A stretch of 64,000 nucleotides of DNA from Candidatus Phyllobacterium onerii (GTDB lineage: Bacteria; Pseudomonadota; Alphaproteobacteria; Rhizobiales; Rhizobiaceae). Where the stretch lies: contig NZ_JAQMHX010000018.1 of the NCBI RefSeq assembly GCF_028331445.1, positions 28,476 through 92,475 on the forward strand, in the 5' to 3' direction. Shown piece after piece: positions 37,206 through 46,269 of this stretch. Both the position numbers and the translations under genes were made by a program. Each line of letters starts with the position of its first letter. Positions within the stretch are counted from its first letter, which is position 1. The notes beneath the pieces were generated by a model. It was given only the letters and a program-made list of their open reading frames with translations. It was not told the DNA's origin and did no database searches.

Positions 37206-37701
37206 GGTGCCCCTCGATCCAGCTTCGAGCGCTGCGCACAAGACCTTCGGCAGCTTCAGCCGACATGGCTTTCGCGTGCTGATATTCAAGATCGTCCAGG
37301 CGATCCCTGAGTCCTTGTCCCATACCGGTGCCGTACGCCGCCAGGAAGCTGACCCAATCGGTACCAGCCACTGCTGCGATGTCCTCCCGTGGCCAGACCG
37401 CAAGGGCGGTGCGCTTCATGAGCACGCCAATATCCATCACGGCCTGTTCCCGTCTCTTGGGGTTGCGGATATCAATTTCTATGGCGTCGAGCATGGCCAG
37501 CGCCTCGCGGCGATAGGCATTGCGACGCCAACGTTTGTAGATATAGGCAAACCACAAAAGCAGTGCCACGATGACAATGATTGCCACCACAGCCCAGCCC
37601 CATGTGTGCGGCATCCAGGAAACGGGTGGTGGCACAGCTATATCGTGGAGAGACCGCAATGCGGTTTGCGTCAGTGGATCGAGCTTCGGCTGCGGCTCCA
37701 T
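37192..37701 (-). CDS. DUF4381 membrane protein
   Basis: A 169-aa protein typical of MoxR operons. One transmembrane helix near residues 36-56 (WAVVAIIVIVALLLWFAYI) precedes a basic cytoplasmic domain with RREALAMLDAIE. I chose the ATG at 37701: it overlaps the DUF58 stop as TAATG and has GGAG 8 bases upstream. A start 7 codons earlier is possible. Confidence 0.8.
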   Translation of the reverse strand: MEPQPKLDPLTQTALRSLHDIAVPPPVSWMPHTWGWAVVAIIVIVALLLWFAYIYKRWRRNAYRREALAMLDAIEIDIRNPKRREQAVMDIGVLMKRTALAVWPREDIAAVAGTDWVSFLAAYGTGMGQGLRDRLDDLEYQHAKAMSAEAAEGLVRSARSWIEGHHVSA

Positions 37702-38651
37702 TATCGTCTCCGTTGCCGCCATGCGGACTGTTCCAGAAGACGACGAAGCTGAGCCGTCACCTCCTCGGCCGCCGAAACAGGAAGCATGGGAAGGCCAAGC
37801 TGCCGCTGCCAGTCTTGCAATTCGCGACCGCGATCGCGCGCAAACGTGTCAATCGATCGCCGCACGCCCGCCTGCTGAAACGATAGTTCAGCCTGCAGCG
37901 AGCCGCCGCTGATGACGATATCCCCGGAGGTCGGGAGCTCAAGAAGGAACGGATCGTAAACCAGCAGACAAATGACATCATTGCGGCCAGATAGCTGGAG
38001 CAGGAGCTGACGGGTCGTCTCACCATGGCCGTCAAAATCGCTGACAATGACTATGAGGTGGTCATGATGCGCCATGCTGGCGACCCTGCGGAGCACGTTG
38101 TCCAAAGCGGTGGGCGAGGGGGCTCCCTGATAGTTGGCCTGCAGCCTTCCGTTCTTCTCGGCAATCCTGTCTGCGACAGCGATGACCGCGTTGCGGCTGC
38201 GGTGCGGCTTCACTTCCCGGTAGTCTTCATCATCGAACACGAAACCTCCGACGCGATCGCCCGAGCCAAGAATACGCCAGGCGGCAAGTATGGCGGCTTG
38301 CGCGGCGGCGACGGACTTCATGACACGGCGGCTGCCGAAGAACATGTTGATGCGCTGGTCGACAACCAGAATGGCAGGGCGCTCCTTTTCTTCGCTATAC
38401 ACGCGCACCATCGGCTTGCTGGTCCGGGCCGTCACACGCCAATCGATCGAGCGGACATCATCGCCTGGTAGGTACTGCCGTAATTCTTCAAAGGTCAGAC
38501 CTCGACCCCGCATGGCAGATTGCATGCGCCCTGCCATTTGCTGGTGGCTTCGCGCCTTTTGCACGAAGGTCAGATCCCGCGCGCGGCTTTCGAGCGCAAC
38601 GAGCTCCTGTGTCGTGACATGAACCCCGTCGCCCTCGGCCGGTATGCTCAT
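37701..38651 (-). CDS. DUF58 domain protein
   Basis: A 316-aa protein with the DUF58 signature YLPGDDVRSIDWRVTAR near residues 60-76 and a VWA-like fold after it (ILVVDQRINM, LIVIVSDFDG). It occupies the standard position next to MoxR and overlaps that gene by ATGA. It is believed to act with the MoxR ATPase; the client is unknown. Confidence 0.88.
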   Translation of the reverse strand: MSIPAEGDGVHVTTQELVALESRARDLTFVQKARSHQQMAGRMQSAMRGRGLTFEELRQYLPGDDVRSIDWRVTARTSKPMVRVYSEEKERPAILVVDQRINMFFGSRRVMKSVAAAQAAILAAWRILGSGDRVGGFVFDDEDYREVKPHRSRNAVIAVADRIAEKNGRLQANYQGAPSPTALDNVLRRVASMAHHDHLIVIVSDFDGHGETTRQLLLQLSGRNDVICLLVYDPFLLELPTSGDIVISGGSLQAELSFQQAGVRRSIDTFARDRGRELQDWQRQLGLPMLPVSAAEEVTAQLRRLLEQSAWRQRRR

Positions 38652-39625
38652 GAGACGGCCACCAGTTCGGTAATGCGATCGATCACCTGATCAGCGCTCG
38701 TATTGGACGCGTGCGCCTCATAGGAAAGGATCAGGCGATGGCGGAAGACGTCATTAACAATAGCTTTGACATCGTCAGGCGTCACATAGTCCCGTCCCTT
38801 CAACCATGCGTAGGAGCGGGAAACCTTGTCGAGGCCAATGACGCCGCGCGGGCTGATACCAACCTGAAGCAGGTTTGCCAGATCCTTGTCGTAGCGGTCC
38901 GGATACCGCGTCGCTACAACGAGGGCGACGATGTATTTCTCGATTGGTTCGGAGACGGTGACCACTCCGATCTCCTTGCGCGCATCGAAGACGGATTGCG
39001 GTGAAATTCTCGTCGCCGCAGAAGCTTTCGCCTTGCCGTGTGCGGCGTTCTCCTCGTCGCGGTTAAGCCGCATGATTGCCGCCTCCGACGTTTCGTCCGG
39101 ATAGCCGACCTCGACATGCATGAGAAACCGGTCAAGTTGCGCTTCAGGCAGGGGGTAGGTGCCTTCCTGCTCTATCGGGTTTTGCGTCGCCATCACCATA
39201 AAGAGGTCGGGTAGCGGATAGCTTTTCCCGCCCACGGTGACCTGACGCTCTTCCATCGCTTCAAGCAGTGCGGACTGGACCTTCGCTGGCGCGCGGTTGA
39301 TCTCGTCGGCCAGTATAAGGTTGGCAAAGACAGGCCCTTGCTGAAATTTGAATTCGCCCTTTCCACCTTCGGAAAAGTAAACTTCCGATCCGGTGATATC
39401 GGCAGGCAGCAGATCGGGTGTAAATTGTACACGCGACAGCTCGGCCTCGAGGTTCTTCGCCAAACTCTTGATCGCGCGCGTCTTGGCAAGGCCAGGCAAT
39501 CCTTCAACCAAAAGGTGGCCGTTGGCGAGAAGGCCGAGAAGCAAACGCTCGACCATCGTGTCCTGACCAATGATGGACTGGCCAATGCGCTTGCCCAGAT
39601 CAAGAATATCGTCCCGTGGTGTCAT
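38648..39625 (-). CDS. MoxR-family AAA+ ATPase
   Basis: A 325-aa AAA+ protein: Walker A EGLPGLAKT (residues 41-49), Walker B LILADEINRAP, sensor VMATQNPIEQEGTYPLPEAQ and arginine-rich lid. MoxR ATPases act as chaperones for metal insertion or complex assembly with VWA proteins, which are encoded in the same operon. The ATG at 39625 has GGAAG upstream. It is the first gene of the operon and is preceded by the shared 18-bp motif. Confidence 0.92.
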   Translation of the reverse strand: MTPRDDILDLGKRIGQSIIGQDTMVERLLLGLLANGHLLVEGLPGLAKTRAIKSLAKNLEAELSRVQFTPDLLPADITGSEVYFSEGGKGEFKFQQGPVFANLILADEINRAPAKVQSALLEAMEERQVTVGGKSYPLPDLFMVMATQNPIEQEGTYPLPEAQLDRFLMHVEVGYPDETSEAAIMRLNRDEENAAHGKAKASAATRISPQSVFDARKEIGVVTVSEPIEKYIVALVVATRYPDRYDKDLANLLQVGISPRGVIGLDKVSRSYAWLKGRDYVTPDDVKAIVNDVFRHRLILSYEAHASNTSADQVIDRITELVAVS

Positions 39626-39714
39626 TGAGCACTTCCTTCGATGGCAAGCGGCATGTGCGGCCGTTTCTGGCATAGGTCCGCTTGGCAGAATTCGCGTGAT
39701 ACCTTCACAGGGGG

Positions 39715-39732
39715 AAGTACGTTACGGTAAAT
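39715..39732 (-). promoter_or_regulatory. Shared 18-bp promoter motif, copy 2
   Basis: AAGTACGTTACGGTAAAT here is identical to the copy before the sulfatase. It lies 89 bp upstream of the moxR start, in the same orientation. Confidence 0.7.
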
Positions 39733-40102
39733 GCACTGCAAAGCAGATGGACAATCCCGCGCCACTATCTTCTGGTGTCTTATGTCAGACTTGCCTCCCT
39801 CGCCACGCACCTGCATCCCACCGGTATTAATTCCGGAACGGATACTCAGTCAGGGACAACGTCAACGGCTCCGCCCGCTTCTGCCTCCCGTTATCAGGGT
39901 TCGACGCGACAACCGCACAATCATTCCGCGACATGAAATACGGAAATCACATCACGCCAGAAAAGGTACCGCATCACCGGCCGCTGGCAAGCTGATTCCG
40001 GCGCGCTACGGGTAGTAACATGTTCGTACCTGTGCGCACCTGTCGCGTCGGTAAGAACGCGCGATATTTGGGCCCTCGGTCGCTTGTCGGGAGATTGCCG
40101 TC
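39733..40102. other. Intergenic between moxR operon and small gene
   Basis: No gene seen. The half-site GTTCGTAC at 40023, also present in the palindrome at 33331, is the only notable element. Confidence 0.4.
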
Positions 40103-40360
40103 ATGCCGCAATTGGCTGCGATTATCAGACGATTTCCGGCTCACGAGCTGATCATCCGGCGGCTCTATGCCAGTACAGCAGAATTCCGCACACTTTGTGA
40201 AGACTACGAAACAGCGCAACAGGCGCTTGAACGCTGGCGCTCGGATGAACGAAAGGCTGAAGAGTTCCGGCTTCTCTGCGAGGAGATCGAGGAGGAAGTC
40301 GGGGAACAACTGGAAAAGGCTTCGAGCTGGAGCCGACAAAAGCCCCGAGAGGACATTTAA
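40103..40360 (+). CDS. Small hypothetical protein, charged helical
   Basis: An 85-aa protein predicted to be almost all helix, very rich in Glu and Arg (TCEDYETAQQALERW-like pattern, EEIEEEVGEQLEKA), probably coiled coil. No known family. It lies 145 bp before the HAD phosphatase on the same strand. The ribosome-binding site is weak (GGGAG about 13 bases upstream), but composition supports coding. Confidence 0.6.
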   Translation: MPQLAAIIRRFPAHELIIRRLYASTAEFRTLCEDYETAQQALERWRSDERKAEEFRLLCEEIEEEVGEQLEKASSWSRQKPREDI

Positions 40361-40504
40361 CTCTCAGCAAACGGAGAAAATGCGCATGCGAAGGTCCCAC
40401 AATAAGGCTTCAGTATCGGAGCGGCATCCGGAACCTGAGGATAGCCTCACCGGCTGCCGGATGGAGTAATAATCGGCAACCGCCAACACATGATGGAGGA
40501 TCAC

Positions 40505-41494
40505 ATGTCCGGCCTGATACGCATGATTGCAACGCTCGCAATCGCCACGGTCTTGTCAACAGCATCGCTCCCGGCGTCGGCTGATGATCTTCCTTCATGG
40601 AACGTTGGCGACACAAAACAGCGGATAACCGAATTTGTCTCCAAGGTAACTGAGGAGGGTGGACCCGATTATGTTGCACGGGAGGATCGGATCGCTGTAT
40701 TCGACAATGACGGGACATTATGGGGCGAACAGCCGATGTACGTCCAACTTGCTTTCGCGCTCGACCGCATCAAAACACTCGCACCGGCTCACCCTGAGTG
40801 GAAGGATACCGAGCCGTTTAAGTCAGTGCTTTCAGGCGATGTCGCGGGTATTGCGGCGTCGGGCGAGAAGGGTTTGGTTGAACTCGTTGCGGTAACGCAC
40901 GCGGGAATGACGGGTGATGAGTTCTCAAAGACCGCTGACGATTGGATCAAAACGGCCAAACATCCGAAGACAGGCAAAGCCTATACTACCATGGTTTATC
41001 AGCCGATGCTTGAGCTGGTGAGCTATTTGAAAGCGAAGGGGTTCAAAGTTTTTATCGTATCGGGTGGCGGAATCGAGTTCATGCGGCCCTGGACTGAACG
41101 GGTATATGGCATCTCGAGAGAGAACGTTGTCGGGTCTTCGATTAAGGCCAGGTATGAAAGCAAGGATGGCGAACCTGCAATTGCACGCCTGCCCGAGATC
41201 GATTTCGTCGATGACGGTCCCGGCAAACCGGTGGGTATATACAGCCATATCGGCCGCCGTCCGATTGCCGCTTTCGGCAACTCTGACGGCGATTTTGAAA
41301 TGTTGGAATGGACGACTTCAGGAACCGGACCGAGTTTTGGTCTGATCGTTCACCATGACGACGGCGACAGGGAATTTGCTTATGACCGGCAATCCCACTT
41401 TGGTAAGCTTGACCGTGCACTTTCCGAGAGCCAAGGGCGTGGCTGGACCGTCGTCAGCATGAAGAATGACTGGAACCGAATGTATCCGGAATAG
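40505..41494 (+). CDS. Exported HAD-superfamily phosphatase
   Basis: A 329-aa periplasmic HAD hydrolase. A signal peptide ends near ASAD (residue 27). Motif I is FDNDGTL with the nucleophile Asp, motif II is IVSGGG and the late acidic motif is GNSDGDFEM. The ATG at 40505 has GGAGG upstream. It probably removes phosphate, or acts on a related ester, in the periplasm. It is directly followed by the formylglycine-generating enzyme gene, so it may share the sulfate/phosphate scavenging theme. Confidence 0.87.
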   Translation: MSGLIRMIATLAIATVLSTASLPASADDLPSWNVGDTKQRITEFVSKVTEEGGPDYVAREDRIAVFDNDGTLWGEQPMYVQLAFALDRIKTLAPAHPEWKDTEPFKSVLSGDVAGIAASGEKGLVELVAVTHAGMTGDEFSKTADDWIKTAKHPKTGKAYTTMVYQPMLELVSYLKAKGFKVFIVSGGGIEFMRPWTERVYGISRENVVGSSIKARYESKDGEPAIARLPEIDFVDDGPGKPVGIYSHIGRRPIAAFGNSDGDFEMLEWTTSGTGPSFGLIVHHDDGDREFAYDRQSHFGKLDRALSESQGRGWTVVSMKNDWNRMYPE

Positions 41495-41538
41495 TCATCG
41501 CATTTTGCGGTTCCGCAGCCGACGAGGGATACGAAGCA

Positions 41539-42510
41539 ATGCAGTTATCCAAACTTCAGGTCGAAAATCACGCAAAACCCGGCATGGCATGGGTGCCCGG
41601 CGGAACGTTCATGATGGGCTCAAACGACCACTATCCGGAAGAGGCACCTGTCCATCCCGTCAGGGTCGACGGCTTCTGGATGGATGAAACCCCGGTGACC
41701 AATCGGCAGTTTCTGGAGTTCGTCAATTCCACAGGCTATGTGACGTTCCCAGAAAAGCGCCTGATCGCCAAGGATTATCCGGGAGCGCCGCCGCAAAACC
41801 TGCGCGCGGGATCGCTGGTTTTCACGCCGCCCACCAAGCCGCTCCAAGGGGCAGACATCACGCAATGGTGGGTGTTTACTTATGGCGCGAACTGGAAGCG
41901 TCCGCTCGGCCGGAAGAGCAGCATCGGCAATATCCTCGATCATCCGGTCGTCCATGTAGCGTTCTGCGATGCGGAAGCCTACGCCGCGTGGGTGGGCAAG
42001 GAATTGCCGACCGAGGCCGAATGGGAGTTCGCGGCCCGAGGTGGTCTGGACCAGGCGGAATTTGCGTGGGGAGACGAACTTGCGCCGGGAGACACTCATC
42101 TGGCAAACACCTGGCAGGGCGGCTTCCCGACGCAGAACCTGCTGGAGGACGGGTACGAGCGTACCTCTCCGGTCAGGTCATTTCCGCCGCACGGCTTTGG
42201 GCTCTATGACATGATCGGAAACACCTGGGAATGGACCAAGGATTTCTGGACAACGCGCCATCCGCAGGCGGCGGCAAAACCCTGCTGCATCCCCGTCAAT
42301 CCCCGAATCTCCAACGTGGAGAAGAGCGTCGATCCGGCGCAGTCCGCTCTCGCCATTCCCCGGCGTGTGCTTAAGGGAGGATCACATCTCTGTGCCCCGA
42401 ATTACTGCCGTCGGTACCGTCCGGCAGCCCGGCACGCACAGGAAATCGACACGAGCACCAGCCATGTCGGCTTTCGTTGTGTGTTGAAAGATCATACACC
42501 GCTGGAATAA
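41539..42510 (+). CDS. Formylglycine-generating enzyme (sulfatase maturation)
   Basis: A 323-aa SUMF1-type protein. It begins with WVPGGTFMMGSN and contains LPTEAEWEFAARGG, GNTWEW and GFRCV. The copper-binding cysteine pair is kept: SHLCAPNYCRRYRP gives Cys285 and Cys290 with the same spacing as in true FGE. It should therefore oxidise the Cys of sulfatases to formylglycine, acting in the cytoplasm since it has no signal peptide. Two Cys-type sulfatases occur in this window. A clear terminator follows. Confidence 0.92.
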   Translation: MQLSKLQVENHAKPGMAWVPGGTFMMGSNDHYPEEAPVHPVRVDGFWMDETPVTNRQFLEFVNSTGYVTFPEKRLIAKDYPGAPPQNLRAGSLVFTPPTKPLQGADITQWWVFTYGANWKRPLGRKSSIGNILDHPVVHVAFCDAEAYAAWVGKELPTEAEWEFAARGGLDQAEFAWGDELAPGDTHLANTWQGGFPTQNLLEDGYERTSPVRSFPPHGFGLYDMIGNTWEWTKDFWTTRHPQAAAKPCCIPVNPRISNVEKSVDPAQSALAIPRRVLKGGSHLCAPNYCRRYRPAARHAQEIDTSTSHVGFRCVLKDHTPLE

Positions 42511-42820
42511 AGGAGCGAGACAGTGGCTTAGAGGCGTAGATATCGGTAACAAATGTTCGTCGTAATCTCGCCCACTCCTTAGACACTCTGCGGCGGGCCG
42601 CACCTTTTTCAGGAACAAATTCATTTCCGCGCAGTTCTGGTCTGGTTGGGTGGCTCTATAGGGAGCCTCGGCGTCGTTATGGCTTACCGCGGCGTCAAGT
42701 TTCGCCACTAGATAAACCAAGTCCCATCGTCTTACGAACGGGGTAATACGTAAATGCAAAGAGAGATTCGAACCGCTTTTCTATGAGCCACATTCTGGTC
42801 ATTTTCGCCCGGAGGACCCG
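42511..42820. other. Intergenic after the FGE gene
   Basis: Contains the terminator at 42589-42609 and otherwise no gene. The stretch 42748-42760 (TAATACGTAAATGCA) partly resembles the shared promoter motif but is too diverged to claim. Confidence 0.4.
42589..42609 (+). terminator. Rho-independent terminator after the FGE gene
   Basis: TGCGG and CCGCA pair around a CGGG loop and are followed by CC and five T. It ends the HAD-FGE transcription unit 79 bp after the stop. Confidence 0.7.
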
Positions 42821-44617
42821 ATGCCGTCGAGGTGGCAGAGCGATGCAGCGCCTTCCCATTCCAGTCCGTCTGCCGAGGATGTGCGGATCGAACTGGAGAG
42901 AATTCTTGACAGCCCGGAATTCAGGTCGACGCCGCGGCGCAGGAAGTTACTGAAATACCTCATTGAGGAACTTCTTGCAGGACGGGATAAAGCGCTAAAA
43001 GGGTACACAATCGCAACCGTCGTATTTGGTCGGGATGACAGTTTCGATCCGCAAACCGATCCTGTTGTCCGCCTTGAAGCGCGCCGTCTGCGACACGATC
43101 TGAACAGCTATTACGTCTCCGCGGGCCGGGATGATCACCTTCGCATCACAATTCCAAAGGGGCAGTACGCTCCGGTTATCGAATGGTCGGGTGAAGGAGG
43201 TGGAATTCCGGCGGCCGCCCTGGCAGCGCCTGCACCGGTTGGTGGCGAAAAAAATTCTGTCGCGCCGGCGGCTCCGGCTAACGGGTTTTCGTTCCGAGCC
43301 ATCGCATCCGCTTCAATAATCTTCGTTATCGTGATGTCTGTTGGCCTTGTATCGGTGTACCGGCGTCAGGTTCAGCTGAATGAAACGGAGGTGCGCGGGC
43401 CAGCCTTGACAGTCCTGCCGTTTGCGACTTACGGGCTTTCAAAGGATCAGGCGGTGCTCGGCAGGGGCATCGCCGATGAGCTGCTGATCGGCTTGAGCCG
43501 GTTCCCGGATTTTCGCCTGTACATGCCGACAGCCACTGCCTTGCAGGCAGATGACCCGATTGAAGTCGGCAGTCGACTGGGGTTGACCTACGTCCTGGAC
43601 GGCAGCATCCAGTCCGAACCGGAAGCAGACATTGTGCGAATTTCCGCCCGTCTCACAGATGTGGAAACACGCCGGATCATTTGGATGGGGAAATATGACC
43701 GGAGTCTTTCCCTGGGTTCCCTGTTGGCGATGCAGGATGAGATCTCTGCTTCGGTCGCCACAGTTCTTGGCCAACCCTACGGGATCATCAGAACCGACGA
43801 AAGCCGCAAAATAACGATGGAATCGTCACCCACGATGACGAGCTATCAATGCGTGTTGCAGGCTTATATCTATCGGCGCACGCTGACGGCGGATGCATAC
43901 AAGCCCGCACTTGCCTGCCTGGAGCAGGCCGTTGCGCAAGACCCAAGCTATGCCGAAGCATGGGCAATGCTCGGATGGCTGCAGATGGATGCCGGGCGCT
44001 TTGGATGGGTGTCCGACGGAAATATTGCTGGTGCTTACACCCGCGGACTCGCGACGGCATCCCGCGCCATCTCACTTGATCAGAATAACATTTTAGCTCT
44101 GACAGCTCTCTCATCGATCCACCACTACATGGGCAACTTTCAGGACAGCGAACGCCTTCAGCGTCGGGCATTGGCGCTCAATCCCAACGATCCGGATACG
44201 GCAGCACAGCTCGGCTGGCGGCTGGCGGTCCGCGGACGGTTCGACGAAGGCGTCCCACTTTTGCAGCAGGCGCTGAAACGGACGGTCAATTCACCCGGTT
44301 GGTACTTTCATCTAATAGCCATCAACCAGTATCTGCACGGTGAGTACGAAGCGATGCTCAAAACAGCGCAGGCCTCAACGGTGGACGGTTCGGGCATGAG
44401 CTGGTCTTTTGTTGCCATTGCGGAAGGGGCGCTTGGCAATCAGGATGCAGCAAGAGAAGCCTTGGCCAAAACGGAAAGAATTTCGCCGCTGTTGGCAAAA
44501 CAACCGGTTACCGTCTATCGCCGCCACCAGGCAACCGACACGATAGTGAACGCCCTCGTTGCGGGATTGCGGCAGGCCGGCTGGAAGGAGCCGGTGGAAA
44601 TATCGACTTCACCCTGA
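42821..44617 (+). CDS. Membrane-anchored regulator with TolB-like and TPR domains
   Basis: A 598-aa protein. The N-terminal 110 residues (SPEFRSTPRRRKLLKYLIEE, then RLEARRLRHDLNSYY) form a cytoplasmic winged-helix-like domain found in cyclase/TPR regulators. A transmembrane helix spans about 158-179. The outer part holds a TolB N-terminal-like domain (LTVLPFATYG...ADELLIGLSR) and tetratricopeptide repeats to the end. The layout recalls CadC-type one-component regulators that sense outside the membrane and bind DNA directly. The DUF3300 gene behind a copy of the shared motif is an obvious possible target. Confidence 0.75.
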   Translation: MPSRWQSDAAPSHSSPSAEDVRIELERILDSPEFRSTPRRRKLLKYLIEELLAGRDKALKGYTIATVVFGRDDSFDPQTDPVVRLEARRLRHDLNSYYVSAGRDDHLRITIPKGQYAPVIEWSGEGGGIPAAALAAPAPVGGEKNSVAPAAPANGFSFRAIASASIIFVIVMSVGLVSVYRRQVQLNETEVRGPALTVLPFATYGLSKDQAVLGRGIADELLIGLSRFPDFRLYMPTATALQADDPIEVGSRLGLTYVLDGSIQSEPEADIVRISARLTDVETRRIIWMGKYDRSLSLGSLLAMQDEISASVATVLGQPYGIIRTDESRKITMESSPTMTSYQCVLQAYIYRRTLTADAYKPALACLEQAVAQDPSYAEAWAMLGWLQMDAGRFGWVSDGNIAGAYTRGLATASRAISLDQNNILALTALSSIHHYMGNFQDSERLQRRALALNPNDPDTAAQLGWRLAVRGRFDEGVPLLQQALKRTVNSPGWYFHLIAINQYLHGEYEAMLKTAQASTVDGSGMSWSFVAIAEGALGNQDAAREALAKTERISPLLAKQPVTVYRRHQATDTIVNALVAGLRQAGWKEPVEISTSP

Positions 44618-44804
44618 AGACCAGCGACTTCTACGGTTCCCTTACGGGCAGGCACTACCTTTACGCACCCGTTAGCAGCGAAACGCACGGTCGCGTCGCG
44701 AGCTACAGGGTTGCCGCGAACAGAAAATCAGCGGCGAGCCTCGCTAATAGTCAGCGAAGCGCTTCGTACGGGTTGCCGGGCTTGAGCGATTATTGAAGCT
44801 GGAG

Positions 44805-44822
44805 TTTAACTGTAACGTACTT
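44805..44822 (+). promoter_or_regulatory. Shared 18-bp promoter motif, copy 3
   Basis: TTTAACTGTAACGTACTT matches the sense form of the other two copies at 15 of 18 bases, with GTAACGTACTT fully conserved. It lies 58 bp upstream of the DUF3300 start. Confidence 0.6.
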
Positions 44823-44880
44823 TTTTTTACGCAGTTAAAGCTGCGAGGTTTCTGTCGCCAACGGGGAAGGAGGACCGGTA

Positions 44881-46248
44881 ATGAGTGTGAGCGTTTTCAG
44901 GCTACTTTCGAGGTTGACCGTTGCGACGGGACTGGGGATCGGTCTTGTGGTAATGGCAAACAGCGGTTTTTTATCGGAGTCCAGCGCCCAGGACCAGACT
45001 CCTGCACCCGCCGTTGGCGTGTCGGACCAGGACAGGGAACAAGTGCCTGGGCCCTTGAGCGAGGAAGAACTCGAGGTTCTCGTCGCCCGTATAGCGCTCT
45101 ACCCGGATGAGCTCGTGGCCGTCGTCACCTCGGCATCCTTGTTTCCGCTGCAGATCGTCGAGGCCGCGCGCTTTCTTGACGACCTGAAAAAAGACAGCAA
45201 GCTCAAGCCCAAGGAAAGCTGGGATGGCAGCATTATCTCCCTTCTCAACTATCCCGAGATCGTCACGATGATGAGCGATGACCTCGACTGGACGCAGTCG
45301 CTTGGCCAGGCTCTGGCCTACCAGCAGAAAGATGTCCTCATTGCAATCCAGCAGCTGCGCGACAAAGCTGTCGCAGACGGCATCGTCAAGACCGACGATA
45401 AGATCAAGGTTGAAAGGCAGAACGACAATATCGTCATTCAGTCGGCAAGCACCGAGTCTATCTACGTGCCTAGATACGAGCCGCAGATGCTGTACGAGCC
45501 CGGCTATCAGCCGGTCCCGATCAGCTATTATCCCGATCCCTATCCTTATTATTATTACCCCACCGCCACTTTTTTCGCGGGCGCAGTCACCGGCGCGATC
45601 TGGGGCGCTGCCATGGACTGGGACGACTGGGGCGTCTGGGGCGGACACTGGGATCGCGACGACATCGATATCGACTGCGACAAGTGTTTCAACAATATCG
45701 ATGTTAACGGCAAAATGAATTGGAAGGACGTCGACTGGAGAAATGTTGACCGCAGCAAGATCAAGTTCGACAGAAACCAGTTCGCGAACATCGACCGCAG
45801 CAAGATCAAAAACGACTTCAAATCCTTCAAGGACAACAATCTGGCCAATAAAGCGAAAGCGATCAGGAGCGATCGGGTCGCCTCGGTCGGCAACCGGGTC
45901 AACAAGATCTCGGTGGATGACGTCCGCAAGAGCAAGGTGGCGGCCACGCGCAACAAGATACAGGCGAACCGCGGTGCCGCGCGCAACAAAATCCAGTCGT
46001 CGAACGCTGGCAACCGGATTCGCGAGGCCCGTCCGGCCGGCAAGATCAACCACAAGATTACCAGGCAGCGGCCAGGTGGCAGGATCGAGCATCGGGGCGG
46101 CGGCAGACCGTCGGCCATGGGACGGTTTCAGGGCGGCAGGCACACTCAGCTTCATTCCCGCCGCGGACACCATTCACTTGGCGGCGGCCTTCATGGCGGC
46201 GGCAGGCCCCACCGCCATATCCACCGCGGCGGTGGCCGTCATCGTTGA
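44881..46248 (+). CDS. DUF3300 exported protein
   Basis: A 455-aa exported protein. A signal segment near residues 14-36 ends at SSAQD. The DUF3300 core follows (ALYPDELVAVVTSASLFPLQ, then NYPEIVTMMSDDLDWTQSLG and ESIYVPRYEPQMLYEPGY). After a glycine/alanine segment come two copies of an RSKIKxDxxxFxNID-like unit. The C-terminal 120 residues are very basic and end in Gly/His/Arg-rich sequence that could bind metal or nucleic acid. It precedes a DUF2950 gene by 21 bp, the usual pairing. Confidence 0.88.
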   Translation: MSVSVFRLLSRLTVATGLGIGLVVMANSGFLSESSAQDQTPAPAVGVSDQDREQVPGPLSEEELEVLVARIALYPDELVAVVTSASLFPLQIVEAARFLDDLKKDSKLKPKESWDGSIISLLNYPEIVTMMSDDLDWTQSLGQALAYQQKDVLIAIQQLRDKAVADGIVKTDDKIKVERQNDNIVIQSASTESIYVPRYEPQMLYEPGYQPVPISYYPDPYPYYYYPTATFFAGAVTGAIWGAAMDWDDWGVWGGHWDRDDIDIDCDKCFNNIDVNGKMNWKDVDWRNVDRSKIKFDRNQFANIDRSKIKNDFKSFKDNNLANKAKAIRSDRVASVGNRVNKISVDDVRKSKVAATRNKIQANRGAARNKIQSSNAGNRIREARPAGKINHKITRQRPGGRIEHRGGGRPSAMGRFQGGRHTQLHSRRGHHSLGGGLHGGGRPHRHIHRGGGRHR

Positions 46249-46269
46249 CTTTCGTTTAGGAGTACGATC

